A DNA stretch of 64,000 bases, taken from contig CAWBSR010000015.1 of NCBI GenBank assembly GCA_963791545.1, positions 558,001 through 622,000 of the forward strand, given 5' to 3'. Shown here one piece after another: positions 27,366 to 34,715 of the stretch. Positions within the stretch are counted from its first letter, which is position 1; the number at the start of each line of letters is the position of its first letter. The DNA comes from JALYXV01 sp963791545. GTDB lineage: Bacteria; Actinomycetota; Acidimicrobiia; Acidimicrobiales; Palsa-688. The notes beneath the pieces are model-generated. The model was given only the letters and a program-made list of their open reading frames with translations. It made no database searches and had not been told where the DNA came from. Made by a program: the position numbers and the translations under genes.

Positions 27366-27683
27366 ATGTCAGTCGTGAAGATCAACGCCATCGACGTACC
27401 CGCAGAACGCAGCGACGAGATGGCGTCGCGCTTCGCGGCCCGGGCCGGCCAGGTGGAGGCGGCCGAGGGATTCGAGGAGTTCCGGCTGCTGCGCCCGACC
27501 GACGGTCGCACCACGTGGCTCGTCTATACTCGGTGGCGCGACGAGGATGCCTTCGTGGCGTGGGCCAGCTCCCAGTCCTTCGCCCAGGGCCACGCCCGCC
27601 CTCAAGGACCGGGTGGGCCGATCGCGACCGGCAGCGCCCTGTGGGCCTTCGAGTTGGCCCAGGAGGCGGCACCCCGGCAGTAG
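27366..27683 (+). CDS. MhuD-like heme-degrading monooxygenase
   Basis: 105 residues, ferredoxin-like ABM fold. MSVVKINAIDVPAERSDEMA and FEEFRLLRPTDGRTTWLVY track mycobacterial MhuD closely. The MhuD catalytic/heme residues appear conserved: Asn7, Trp in AFVAWASS, and His in FAQGHARP. MhuD-type enzymes open heme to mycobilins and release iron without CO. It follows the TauE permease and is followed by a small membrane protein 18 bp later. Confidence 0.85.
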   Translation: MSVVKINAIDVPAERSDEMASRFAARAGQVEAAEGFEEFRLLRPTDGRTTWLVYTRWRDEDAFVAWASSQSFAQGHARPQGPGGPIATGSALWAFELAQEAAPRQ

Positions 27684-27686
27684 CGA

Positions 27687-27692
27687 TAGGTT
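27687..27692 (+). promoter_or_regulatory. -10-like hexamer TAGGTT
   Basis: 9 nt before ATG 27702. It implies the membrane-protein gene can be transcribed separately from the MhuD-like gene. Confidence 0.35.
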
Positions 27693-27701
27693 CCGGCGAC
27701 C

Positions 27702-28091
27702 ATGATGCTGGCGTCGCTGCTCGATATCCACGTCGCCTGGGCCTGGGTGCTCGTCATCAGCAACGGCCTGGCCGGGGTGTGGTCCCTCGGGGCCCACTGG
27801 CTGGCGGGGCTGCGCACCCGGGCGCTGTGGTGGTTCACGGTCGTCGCCGAGGTGGCTGTCTTCATCCAGGTGGGGCTCGGTGTGGGCCTGATCGCGGGCC
27901 AGAAGCTGTCGGCTCCCAAGTTCCACCTCTTCTACGGGTTCGTGGCCATCATCGCGGTGGGCATCCTGTACAGCTACCGGGACGCGCCGTGGATGAAGCA
28001 CCGCCTGTACCAGTGGTACGGCGCCGGGGGCCTGTTCGTGATGGGCCTGGGGATCCGGGCCATGTTGGTGGCCCGGGCCGGAGCCCGTTAG
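27702..28091 (+). CDS. Four-helix membrane protein of unknown function
   Basis: 129 residues with four predicted helices: about 10-31, 42-66, 73-91 and 100-122. Conserved-looking polar positions within the membrane are His10, Trp14, His32 and His74, which could bind heme or quinone, but this is only suggestive. No family recognised. Next to a heme-degrading enzyme, so a role in heme or iron handling is possible. Confidence 0.65.
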   Translation: MMLASLLDIHVAWAWVLVISNGLAGVWSLGAHWLAGLRTRALWWFTVVAEVAVFIQVGLGVGLIAGQKLSAPKFHLFYGFVAIIAVGILYSYRDAPWMKHRLYQWYGAGGLFVMGLGIRAMLVARAGAR

Positions 28092-28110
28092 CCGGTCACA
28101 CGATCGCCGA

Positions 28111-28350
28111 TCAGCTGAGGTGGACCACCGGGCAGGTGAGGGTCCGGGTGATCCCGTCGATGAGCTGGACCCGGCTCACGACCATCTTTCCGAGCTCGTC
28201 GACCGAGTTGGCCTCGGCGCGGACGATCACGTCGTACGGTCCGGTGACGTCCTCGGCTGATACCACCCCTTCGATCTTGGCCACTTCGGCGGCCACGTGG
28301 GCCGCCTTGCCGACCTCGGTTTGGATGAGGACGTACGCACTGACCGCCAT
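28111..28350 (-). CDS. Stand-alone Lrp/AsnC ligand-binding (RAM) domain protein
   Basis: 79 residues: AVSAYVLIQTEVGKAAHVAAEVAKI, GVVSAEDVTGPYDVIVRAEA and LGKMVVSRVQLIDGITRTLTC. This is the RAM/AsnC effector domain without a DNA-binding part. Such proteins form dimers/oligomers that bind amino acids and may act with full-length Lrp regulators. A strong Shine-Dalgarno (AGGAGGAG on the minus strand, 28354-28361) precedes the ATG at 28350 and decides the start. Confidence 0.85.
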   Translation of the reverse strand: MAVSAYVLIQTEVGKAAHVAAEVAKIEGVVSAEDVTGPYDVIVRAEANSVDELGKMVVSRVQLIDGITRTLTCPVVHLS

Positions 28351-28525
28351 AGGCTCCTCCTGGCTGGTGCCAACGGGAAACGCATCGTAACCAGCCTCAC
28401 GCCCGCCCGCTTGTCCGACCCTTGGCGAGGGCATCCCGACCCCGCCGGCGACCGCCAGGAGGGGCGCCTGGCCTAGGGTGATCGCCCTACCTACCGCCGC
28501 CCTACCGAAGCGGAGCTGCCTTCCC

Positions 28526-30391
28526 GTGACCCTCCTGACGACTTCCACTTTCAAAGAACCGGTCCAGCTGGTCCCCCGCCGGGTTCTGTTCGGTAACCCC
28601 GAGCGATTCAGCCCCCGGATCTCACCGGATGGGACCCGCGTGGGTTGGATCGCCCCCGACGAAGGCGTGCTCAACGTCTTCGTGGCCCCCCTCGACGACA
28701 TCAAGGCGGCCAACAAGGTCACCGACGACCACGAGCGGGGCATCCGATCCTTCTTCTGGGCCCATGACGACCGCCACCTCCTGTACGTCCAGGACCGCCA
28801 GGGCGACGAGAACTGGCGGGTCTACGCGGTCGACCTGGTCGACGGCGGCGTGCGCGACCTGACCCCGTTCGACAACGTCCAGGCCCAGGTCATCGAGGTC
28901 GACAAGCATTTCCCCGAGCGCATCCTGGTGGCGCTCAACCGGGACAACCCCGAGCTCCACGACGCCTACAGCCTCCACCTGGCCAGCGGGGAGCTGACCA
29001 AGGTGGCCGAGAACCCGGGCTTCGTGGGATGGGTGGCGGACGCCGAGATGAAGATCCGGGGCGCCATCGCCCCCACCCCCGAGGGCGGTAGCACCATCGT
29101 GGTGCGGGCGTCGGAGCAGGACGAGTGGCAGGCCCTCATCGACGTTCCCCCCGAGGATGCCCTGACCACCGCCCCGGTGGCCTTCAGCGCCAACGGCCGC
29201 TTCCTGCTGACCGTGTGCTCGCTCGAGGTAGACGCGGGCCGGCTGATGTGGGTGGACACCGACTCCGGCGACTACGAGGTCGTGGCCGAGGACCCGCAGT
29301 ACGACGTGACCGGCGTCCGGCTGCACCCCGACACCCGCGACGTGCAGCTGGTGAGTATCCAGCGGGAACGGCTGGACATGGTCGTCCTCGACCCCTCCAT
29401 CGCGGCCGACATCGGCGCCCTGACCGCCTACCGCAAGGGCGACCTGGGCCTGCTCAACCGCGACGACGCCGACAACATCTGGCTGGTGAGCTACACCGAG
29501 GACAACGGCCCGGTGCACTACGTGGCCTGGAACCGCGAGAAGAAGGAAGCCACCGACCTGTTCGTCCACCAGCCCGCCCTGTTGGACTACCGGCTGGCGG
29601 AGATGGAGCCCTTCGCCTTCGCCTCCCGTGACGGCATCGTGCTCTACGGCTACCTGACCTTCCCCCCCGACGAGGAGCGCGTCGACCTGCCGGCGGTGGT
29701 CAACGTGCACGGCGGGCCCTGGTCCCGCGACGTGTGGGGCTACAACGCCGAGGCCCAGTGGCTGGCCAACCGCGGGTACCTCTCCATTCAGGTCAACTAC
29801 CGGGGCTCGACGGGCTACGGCAAGGACTTCACCAACGCCGGCGACAGGGAGTGGGGGGCCAAGATGCACGACGACCTGCTCGACGCGGTGGCCTGGGTCG
29901 TGGACCACCGCTACGCCGACCCTGACCGCATCGCCATCTACGGCGGCTCCTACGGGGGGTACGCAGCCCTGGTCGGGGCGGCGTTCACCCCCGAGGTGTT
30001 CAAGTGCGCCGTCGACATCGTGGGGCCCTGCAACCTGAAGACCCTGATCGAGTCGGTCCCGCCCTATTGGGTCCCGCTGATCGCCCAGTTCCACAACCGG
30101 GTCGGCAACCCCGAGACCGAGGAGGAGTTCCTCTGGTCCCGCTCGCCGCTCTCCAAGGCCGACCAGATCAAGATCCCAATGCTCATCGCCCAGGGCGCCA
30201 ACGACCCCCGCGTCAAGCAGGCCGAGTCGGAGCAGATCGTGGCCGCCCTGAAGGAGCACGGGATCGAGCACCAGTACCTGTTGTTCCCCGACGAGGGCCA
30301 CGGCTTCGCCCAGCCCGAGAACCGCCTCAAGTTCTACGCCGCCGCCGAAGCCTTCCTGGCCCGCCATCTGGGCGGGCGCGCCGAGCCCTAG
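28526..30391 (+). CDS. S9 family (prolyl oligopeptidase) serine peptidase
   Basis: 621 residues. The first ~330 are an irregular beta-propeller (FSPRISPDGTRVGWIAP; HLLYVQDRQGDENWRVYAVD; PVAFSANGRFLLTV) followed by an alpha/beta-hydrolase catalytic domain: VNVHGGPWSRD, nucleophile IYGGSYGGYAALVG (Ser), acid QGANDPRVK (Asp) and DEGHGFAQPEN (His). The family cleaves short peptides, usually in the cytoplasm. No signal peptide. GTG 28526 is preferred over the longer GTG 28478, with a weak GGAG 10 nt upstream. Convergent with pckG. Confidence 0.88.
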   Translation: MTLLTTSTFKEPVQLVPRRVLFGNPERFSPRISPDGTRVGWIAPDEGVLNVFVAPLDDIKAANKVTDDHERGIRSFFWAHDDRHLLYVQDRQGDENWRVYAVDLVDGGVRDLTPFDNVQAQVIEVDKHFPERILVALNRDNPELHDAYSLHLASGELTKVAENPGFVGWVADAEMKIRGAIAPTPEGGSTIVVRASEQDEWQALIDVPPEDALTTAPVAFSANGRFLLTVCSLEVDAGRLMWVDTDSGDYEVVAEDPQYDVTGVRLHPDTRDVQLVSIQRERLDMVVLDPSIAADIGALTAYRKGDLGLLNRDDADNIWLVSYTEDNGPVHYVAWNREKKEATDLFVHQPALLDYRLAEMEPFAFASRDGIVLYGYLTFPPDEERVDLPAVVNVHGGPWSRDVWGYNAEAQWLANRGYLSIQVNYRGSTGYGKDFTNAGDREWGAKMHDDLLDAVAWVVDHRYADPDRIAIYGGSYGGYAALVGAAFTPEVFKCAVDIVGPCNLKTLIESVPPYWVPLIAQFHNRVGNPETEEEFLWSRSPLSKADQIKIPMLIAQGANDPRVKQAESEQIVAALKEHGIEHQYLLFPDEGHGFAQPENRLKFYAAAEAFLARHLGGRAEP

Positions 30392-30415
30392 GTCACCGGG
30401 CCTACCTCGGGACGA

Positions 30416-32215
30416 CTACCCGAGCCGCTTGCGCAGCGCCTCCAGTTCGTCGCGCAGCGCCGCCGGCAGCCGGTCGCCGAAGATGGCGTAGTGCTCGTCG
30501 ATGGAGGGCAGCTCGTTGCGCCACTCCTCGACATCGACGCGCAGCAACTCGTCCATATCCTCCGGCGTCACGTCGACACCGTCGGTCGGGATGGCTCCGG
30601 GGGCGGGCAGCAACCCGATCGGGGTCTCCACCGCCGCCCCCCGGCCCGCGCAGCGCTCGAAGACCCACTCGAGGACCCGGCTGTTCTCGCCGAAGCCGGG
30701 CCACAGCCACTTGCCCCCTTCGCCCTTGCGGAACCAGTTGACATAGAAGATCTTGGGCAGCTTGTCGGCGTCGACCCGCCCCGGCATCGACAGCCAGTGG
30801 GCGAAATAGTCGGCCATGTTGTACCCGAGGAAGGGCAGCATGGCCATCGGGTCGCGGCGCAGCTTGCCCACCGCCCCGGCCTGGGCGGCGGTGGTCTCCG
30901 ACGCCATGATCGAGGCCAGGAACACGCCGTGGGGCCAGTCGAAGGCCTCGGTGATCAGGGGGATGACCGTGGAGCGGCGGCCCCCGAACAGCATGGCCGA
31001 GATGGGAACCCCGTCGGGGTCCTGCCACTCCGGGGCGATGGCGGGGTCCTGGGAGGCGGGCGCCGTGAACCTGGCGTTGGGGTGGGCGGCCGGCGAGGCC
31101 GACGCCGGCGTCCAGTCCTCACGCTTCCACGAGATCACATGGTCCGGCGGCTCCGAAGTCATCCCCTCCCACCACACGTCGCCGTCGTCGGTGTAGGCGG
31201 TGTTGGTGAACAGGCAGTTGGCCGCGAGCGTGAGCATGGCGTTGTGGTTGGTGTGGTGACCGGTCCCCGGGGCGACGCCGAAGAACCCCGCCTCGGGGTT
31301 GATGGCCCGCAGCATCCCGTCGGGCCCGACCTTCATCCAGCAGATGTCGTCGCCGATCGTCTCGACCTTCCACCCCGCCAGGGTGGGGACCAGCATGGCC
31401 AGGTTGGTCTTCCCGCACGCCGAGGGGAACGCCCCGGTGACGTAGCGGGTCTCACCGTCGGGCGAAGTCAGCTTCACGATGAGCATGTGCTCGGCCAGCC
31501 AGCCGTCGTCGCGGGCCATGACCGAGGCGATGCGCAGGGCGAAACACTTCTTGCCCAATAGGGCGTTGCCGCCATAGCCGGAACCGAACGACCAGATCTC
31601 CCGGGTCTCGGGGAAGTGGACGATGTACTTGTTCTCGGCGTTGCAGGGCCACGCCACGTCGATGTCGCCGGGCTCCAGGGGGGCGCCCAGCGAATGCACG
31701 CAGGGCACGAAGTCGCCGTCGTCGCCCAGTACCTCCAGCGCCCCTCGACCCATCCGGGTCATGATCCGCATGCTCACCGCGACATAGGGCGAGTCGGACA
31801 GCTGGACGCCGATGTGGGCGATGGGGGAGCCCAACGGGCCCATCGAGAAGGGGATCACATACATGGTGCGCCCCTTCATCGACCCCGAGTAGAGATCCCG
31901 CAACGTCGCCCGCATGGAATCCGGGTCCCGCCAGTTGTTGGTGGGGCCGGCGTCGCTCTCGTCGGTCGAGCAGATGAAGGTCCGGTCCTCGACCCGGGCC
32001 ACGTCGGCGGGATCGGAGGTGGCCCAGTAGCTGTTGGGACGTTTGGCGTCGGACAGGCGGGTGAAGGTGCCCGCCTCGACGAGTTGGTGGCACAACCGGT
32101 CATACTCCTCGGCCGTGCCGTCGCACCACTCGATGCGGTCGGGGGTCGTCACCGCCGCCCACTCCTCGACCCAGTCGTTCAGCTTGGCGTTCGCGGTGGG
32201 GCTGGTCCTGGTCAC
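30416..32215 (-). CDS. pckG: Phosphoenolpyruvate carboxykinase (GTP)
   Basis: 599 residues. It converts oxaloacetate + GTP to PEP + GDP + CO2, a key step in gluconeogenesis. Motifs: EWCDGTAEEYDRLC, WATSDPADVARVEDRTFICS, MYVIPFSMGPLGSP, HSLGAPL, the phosphate-binding loop FPSACGKTNLAML with the reactive Cys, GDDICWMK and the C-terminal FYVNWFRKGEGGKWLWPGFGENSRVL. Full family length. GTG 32215 is chosen over TTG 32242 because AAGGAG sits 8 nt upstream. Confidence 0.96.
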   Translation of the reverse strand: MTRTSPTANAKLNDWVEEWAAVTTPDRIEWCDGTAEEYDRLCHQLVEAGTFTRLSDAKRPNSYWATSDPADVARVEDRTFICSTDESDAGPTNNWRDPDSMRATLRDLYSGSMKGRTMYVIPFSMGPLGSPIAHIGVQLSDSPYVAVSMRIMTRMGRGALEVLGDDGDFVPCVHSLGAPLEPGDIDVAWPCNAENKYIVHFPETREIWSFGSGYGGNALLGKKCFALRIASVMARDDGWLAEHMLIVKLTSPDGETRYVTGAFPSACGKTNLAMLVPTLAGWKVETIGDDICWMKVGPDGMLRAINPEAGFFGVAPGTGHHTNHNAMLTLAANCLFTNTAYTDDGDVWWEGMTSEPPDHVISWKREDWTPASASPAAHPNARFTAPASQDPAIAPEWQDPDGVPISAMLFGGRRSTVIPLITEAFDWPHGVFLASIMASETTAAQAGAVGKLRRDPMAMLPFLGYNMADYFAHWLSMPGRVDADKLPKIFYVNWFRKGEGGKWLWPGFGENSRVLEWVFERCAGRGAAVETPIGLLPAPGAIPTDGVDVTPEDMDELLRVDVEEWRNELPSIDEHYAIFGDRLPAALRDELEALRKRLG

Positions 32216-32243
32216 GCGTGTCACTCCTTGCGAATTGTGCAAC

Positions 32244-32480
32244 TCATATTGGGGAGGGTGGTTCGGGGGGAGCTTTCATGTCCGCCTCGGATCCCAGCCG
32301 CAGCCGGGTGGCGTCGCCCGCCGGGTCCAGGTCGAAAACGACCCGCTGACCCTGACGGAGCATGCGGAAGATGGAACCTTCCAGGGCGGTGGCCGACAGC
32401 TCGTACTCCGAGAGATCGGTGTCCCGGAGGACGTAACCCACGCCCGTGGTCGGGTCGTACGACTTGACTACACCCTGCAT
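32244..32480 (-). CDS. Cold-shock-domain-like small protein (divergent)
   Basis: 78 residues. GVVKSYDPTTGVGYVLRDTD, ALEGSIFRMLRQGQRVVFDLD match the beta-barrel outline of cold-shock proteins. The RNP1 motif (KGFGFI in CspA) is here TGVGYV, and RNP2 (VFVH) becomes YELS, so the nucleic-acid-binding aromatics are largely lost. Role unknown. ATG 32480 has two GGAG elements upstream. Divergent from thiL. Confidence 0.7.
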   Translation of the reverse strand: MQGVVKSYDPTTGVGYVLRDTDLSEYELSATALEGSIFRMLRQGQRVVFDLDPAGDATRLRLGSEADMKAPPEPPSPI

Positions 32481-32506
32481 CGCCCTTGACTCCGCTCCTG
32501 TTCCAG

Positions 32507-33460
32507 ATGCTGCGTACGCTCCCCAAGTGTGAACGCTATCGGAGCCACCCGCTGAGCGGCGAGTTCGCGGCCCTGGCCCGGCTGGCGACCACCCTCGGGG
32601 TCCTGGAGGGGCCCGAGATCGGTATCGGCGACGACGCCGCGGTGGTCCGCGCTCCCGGCGGCGGGTGGCTGCTGCTGGCGGCCGACACCGTGGTGGCCGG
32701 CGTCCATGCCGACCTGGCCCTCACTGGACTCGACGACCTGGGCTGGAAGGCGGTGGCGGCCAATGTCAGCGACATCGCGGCCATGGGGGGGACACCGGCC
32801 CACCTGCTGGTCACGGTCGCCGGGCCCCCCGGCACCGATCTCGATCTCCTGTACCGGGGCATTGCCGAGGCGGCGGCGTGCTACCACTGCCCGGTCGTCG
32901 GGGGCGACTTGACCAACGCCGAGACGCTCGTGGTCACCGTCGCCATCACCGGTTCCCTGCCGGGACCACCGATCCGGCGCTCGGGGGCTCGGGCCGGCGA
33001 CGGGATCTGGGTGACCGGTCGGCTGGGCCTGGCCGCGGCCGGCCTCCGCTTACTGCAGGAGGGGGGGAAAAGGGCGATCGGGGTGGCGGTGGAAGCCCAC
33101 CGGCGCCCCCGGCCGTCGGTGGCGGCGGGGTTGGCGGCGCGGGCCGCGGCGGCCTCGGCAATGATCGATGTCTCCGATGGCTTGGCGGCCGACCTCGGCC
33201 ACGTCGGGGATGCCTCGGGGGTGGGAATCGAGGTGGACCTGCTGCCTGTCGGTGACGGCGCCACCGAGGAGGAGGCACTGGTCGGTGGCGAGGATTATGT
33301 CCTGGCGTTTACCGCAGCTGACGATGACGCCGTGGCGACGGCGTTCGCGGGCCTGCGCCCACCCGTCCGCATCGGCACCTGCGTCGCCGACTCCACCCGG
33401 CGCCAGGTCCTCGGGCGACCTTTTCCCCCTGCCGGTGGCTGGGAGCACCATTGGCGCTGA
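32507..33460 (+). CDS. thiL: Thiamine-monophosphate kinase
   Basis: 317 residues from this start. ThiL phosphorylates thiamine monophosphate to thiamine diphosphate. Motifs: GIGDDAAVVRAPGGGWLLLAADTVVAGVH, DLGWKAVAANVSDIAAMGG, VVGGDLTNAE and SAMIDVSDGLAADLGHV, with a final VGGEDYVLAF. ATG 32507 (or TTG 32486) is the only canonical in-frame start, but the family N-terminus SGEFAALARL suggests the true protein begins near 32552, where the codon is CTG. Overlaps thiD by 10 bp. Confidence 0.9.
   Translation: MLRTLPKCERYRSHPLSGEFAALARLATTLGVLEGPEIGIGDDAAVVRAPGGGWLLLAADTVVAGVHADLALTGLDDLGWKAVAANVSDIAAMGGTPAHLLVTVAGPPGTDLDLLYRGIAEAAACYHCPVVGGDLTNAETLVVTVAITGSLPGPPIRRSGARAGDGIWVTGRLGLAAAGLRLLQEGGKRAIGVAVEAHRRPRPSVAAGLAARAAAASAMIDVSDGLAADLGHVGDASGVGIEVDLLPVGDGATEEEALVGGEDYVLAFTAADDDAVATAFAGLRPPVRIGTCVADSTRRQVLGRPFPPAGGWEHHWR
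32515..32520 (+). promoter_or_regulatory. -10-like hexamer TACGCT in the thiL/cold-shock spacer
   Basis: Part of the near-palindrome gcgtacgc. On the plus strand it is 8 nt before a 9-codon (GTG to TGA) reading frame at 32529-32555 that ends in a CTGA overlap with thiL. Confidence 0.35.
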
Positions 33461-34263
33461 GGCGGCCCGTCGCCATGACAATTGCCGGATCCGACTCCAG
33501 CGGCGGGGCGGGGGTGGTTGCCGACCTGAAGACCTTCGAGGCGCTCGGTGTCTGGGGCGCGGTGGCACTGACGGCGGTGACGGCGCAGAACAGCCTCGGG
33601 GTGGCCGCCCTCCACCTGGTGCCCCCCGAGGTGATCCGGGCCCAGATCGAGGCGGTGGCCACCGATATCAGGCTGGACGCCGTCAAGACGGGGATGCTGG
33701 GCTCGGCGGCCGGGGTCCGGGCGGCGGCGGCGGGCCTGCGGGCGGCGGGGATCACAACGGTCGTGGTGGACACCGTGTGGCTGTCCACGCACGGCGATCA
33801 TCTGCTGGCCGGCGACGGGCTGGCGGTGCTGCGGGAGGAACTGCTGCCCCTGGCGACGGTGGTGACGCCCAACCTGCCCGAGGCGGCGGCCCTGACAGGC
33901 AGGCCGGTCGGCGACCGGACCGCCATGATCGAGGCGGCCCAGGCGTTGCTCCGGCTCGGGCCCCGGGTGGTGCTGTTGAAGGGGGGACACCTGGACGACG
34001 ACGCCTCGTCGCCCGACCTGGTGTGCGGCGCCGGCGGGCTGCGCTGGCTCGAGGGAGCCCGGGTGCCATCCGCCCACACCCACGGTACCGGCTGTGTCCT
34101 GTCGGCCGCCGTTGCCGCCTTCCTGGCCCGGGGGCTGCCGCCCGAGGACGCCTGCGCGGCGGCCAAGGCGTTCGTCACCGTCGCCATCGCCGCCGGTGGC
34201 CCGCTCGGGGCTGGGGTGGGGCCGGTCGACCCCGGTCGGGGCCGAGCCGCCTCGAGTCGCTAG
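33451..34263 (+). CDS. thiD: Hydroxymethylpyrimidine/phosphomethylpyrimidine kinase
   Basis: 270 residues of the ribokinase fold. Works on HMP and HMP-phosphate in thiamine synthesis. Motifs: MTIAGSDSSGGAGVVADLKTF (family N-terminus), GAVALTAVTAQNSLGV, VKTGMLGSAAGVR, VVTPNLPEAAALTG, VVLLKGGHL, and HTHGTGCVLSAAVAAFLARG with the anion-hole GTGC. TTG 33451 overlaps thiL; ATG 33475 is an alternative starting just at MTIAGSD. The C-terminus overlaps the convergent gene by 4 bp. Confidence 0.93.
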   Translation: MALRRPVAMTIAGSDSSGGAGVVADLKTFEALGVWGAVALTAVTAQNSLGVAALHLVPPEVIRAQIEAVATDIRLDAVKTGMLGSAAGVRAAAAGLRAAGITTVVVDTVWLSTHGDHLLAGDGLAVLREELLPLATVVTPNLPEAAALTGRPVGDRTAMIEAAQALLRLGPRVVLLKGGHLDDDASSPDLVCGAGGLRWLEGARVPSAHTHGTGCVLSAAVAAFLARGLPPEDACAAAKAFVTVAIAAGGPLGAGVGPVDPGRGRAASSR

Positions 34264-34556
34264 GCGATCAGGCGGCGCAGCTGGTCGACGCAGCCGACCC
34301 GGTCGAAATCGGCGAGGAACTCGGCTAGCTCCACCTCGCTGATGACTGCGGGGTTTGGTTCCACCGGGTGGACGCCCGCCGCCTGCAGGACGTGGATGAT
34401 GCCCGGCGGTACGTCGCGCGAGACATCGCGGTGACAGCGGGGACAGACGAAGAGGAACTGCGACCGTCGCTCGTCGAGCTTCAGCCCAAGATCCCCCGTG
34501 GCGAGCACCACATCGCCGCAGGAGGGACACGTCGCCCGAACGATGGAGTCACTCAT
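34260..34556 (-). CDS. Small zinc-ribbon protein
   Basis: 98 residues with CPSCG and CPRCH forming a four-Cys zinc ribbon within residues 10-45, then a helical tail (VELAEFLADFDRVGCVDQL). No enzyme motif; possibly a regulator or a structural adaptor. ATG 34556 gives MSDSIVRATCPSCG. An alternative ATG at 34607 has GGAAGG 4 nt upstream and would add 17 residues. It lies head-to-head with the B12-binding regulator gene. Confidence 0.65.
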   Translation of the reverse strand: MSDSIVRATCPSCGDVVLATGDLGLKLDERRSQFLFVCPRCHRDVSRDVPPGIIHVLQAAGVHPVEPNPAVISEVELAEFLADFDRVGCVDQLRRLIA

Positions 34557-34611
34557 GGCGTTATGGATCGGAACCTCGACCGCTGAGGTAAAGGTCTTTC
34601 TCCTCATTTTC

Positions 34612-34619
34612 CTTCCGGA
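34612..34619. promoter_or_regulatory. Palindrome TTCCGGAA in the divergent spacer
   Basis: An 8-bp perfect palindrome in a locally A/T-richer stretch between the zinc-ribbon gene and the B12/GAF/HTH regulator. Operator role is a guess from position. Confidence 0.25.
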
Positions 34620-34715
34620 AACCCGACATTTGCGACCCATCGCAGGCCGGCGCTGCTAAAGGTCCCGCCCCCGGGCGCCGACGGTTAGGCCACACGACAG
34701 GAGGCAACACCGCGG

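Noticed and set aside
28622..30367. Minus-strand open frame of about 581 codons across the S9 peptidase gene
   Set aside because: Val/Gly/Asp/His-rich shadow of the real gene; no motif.
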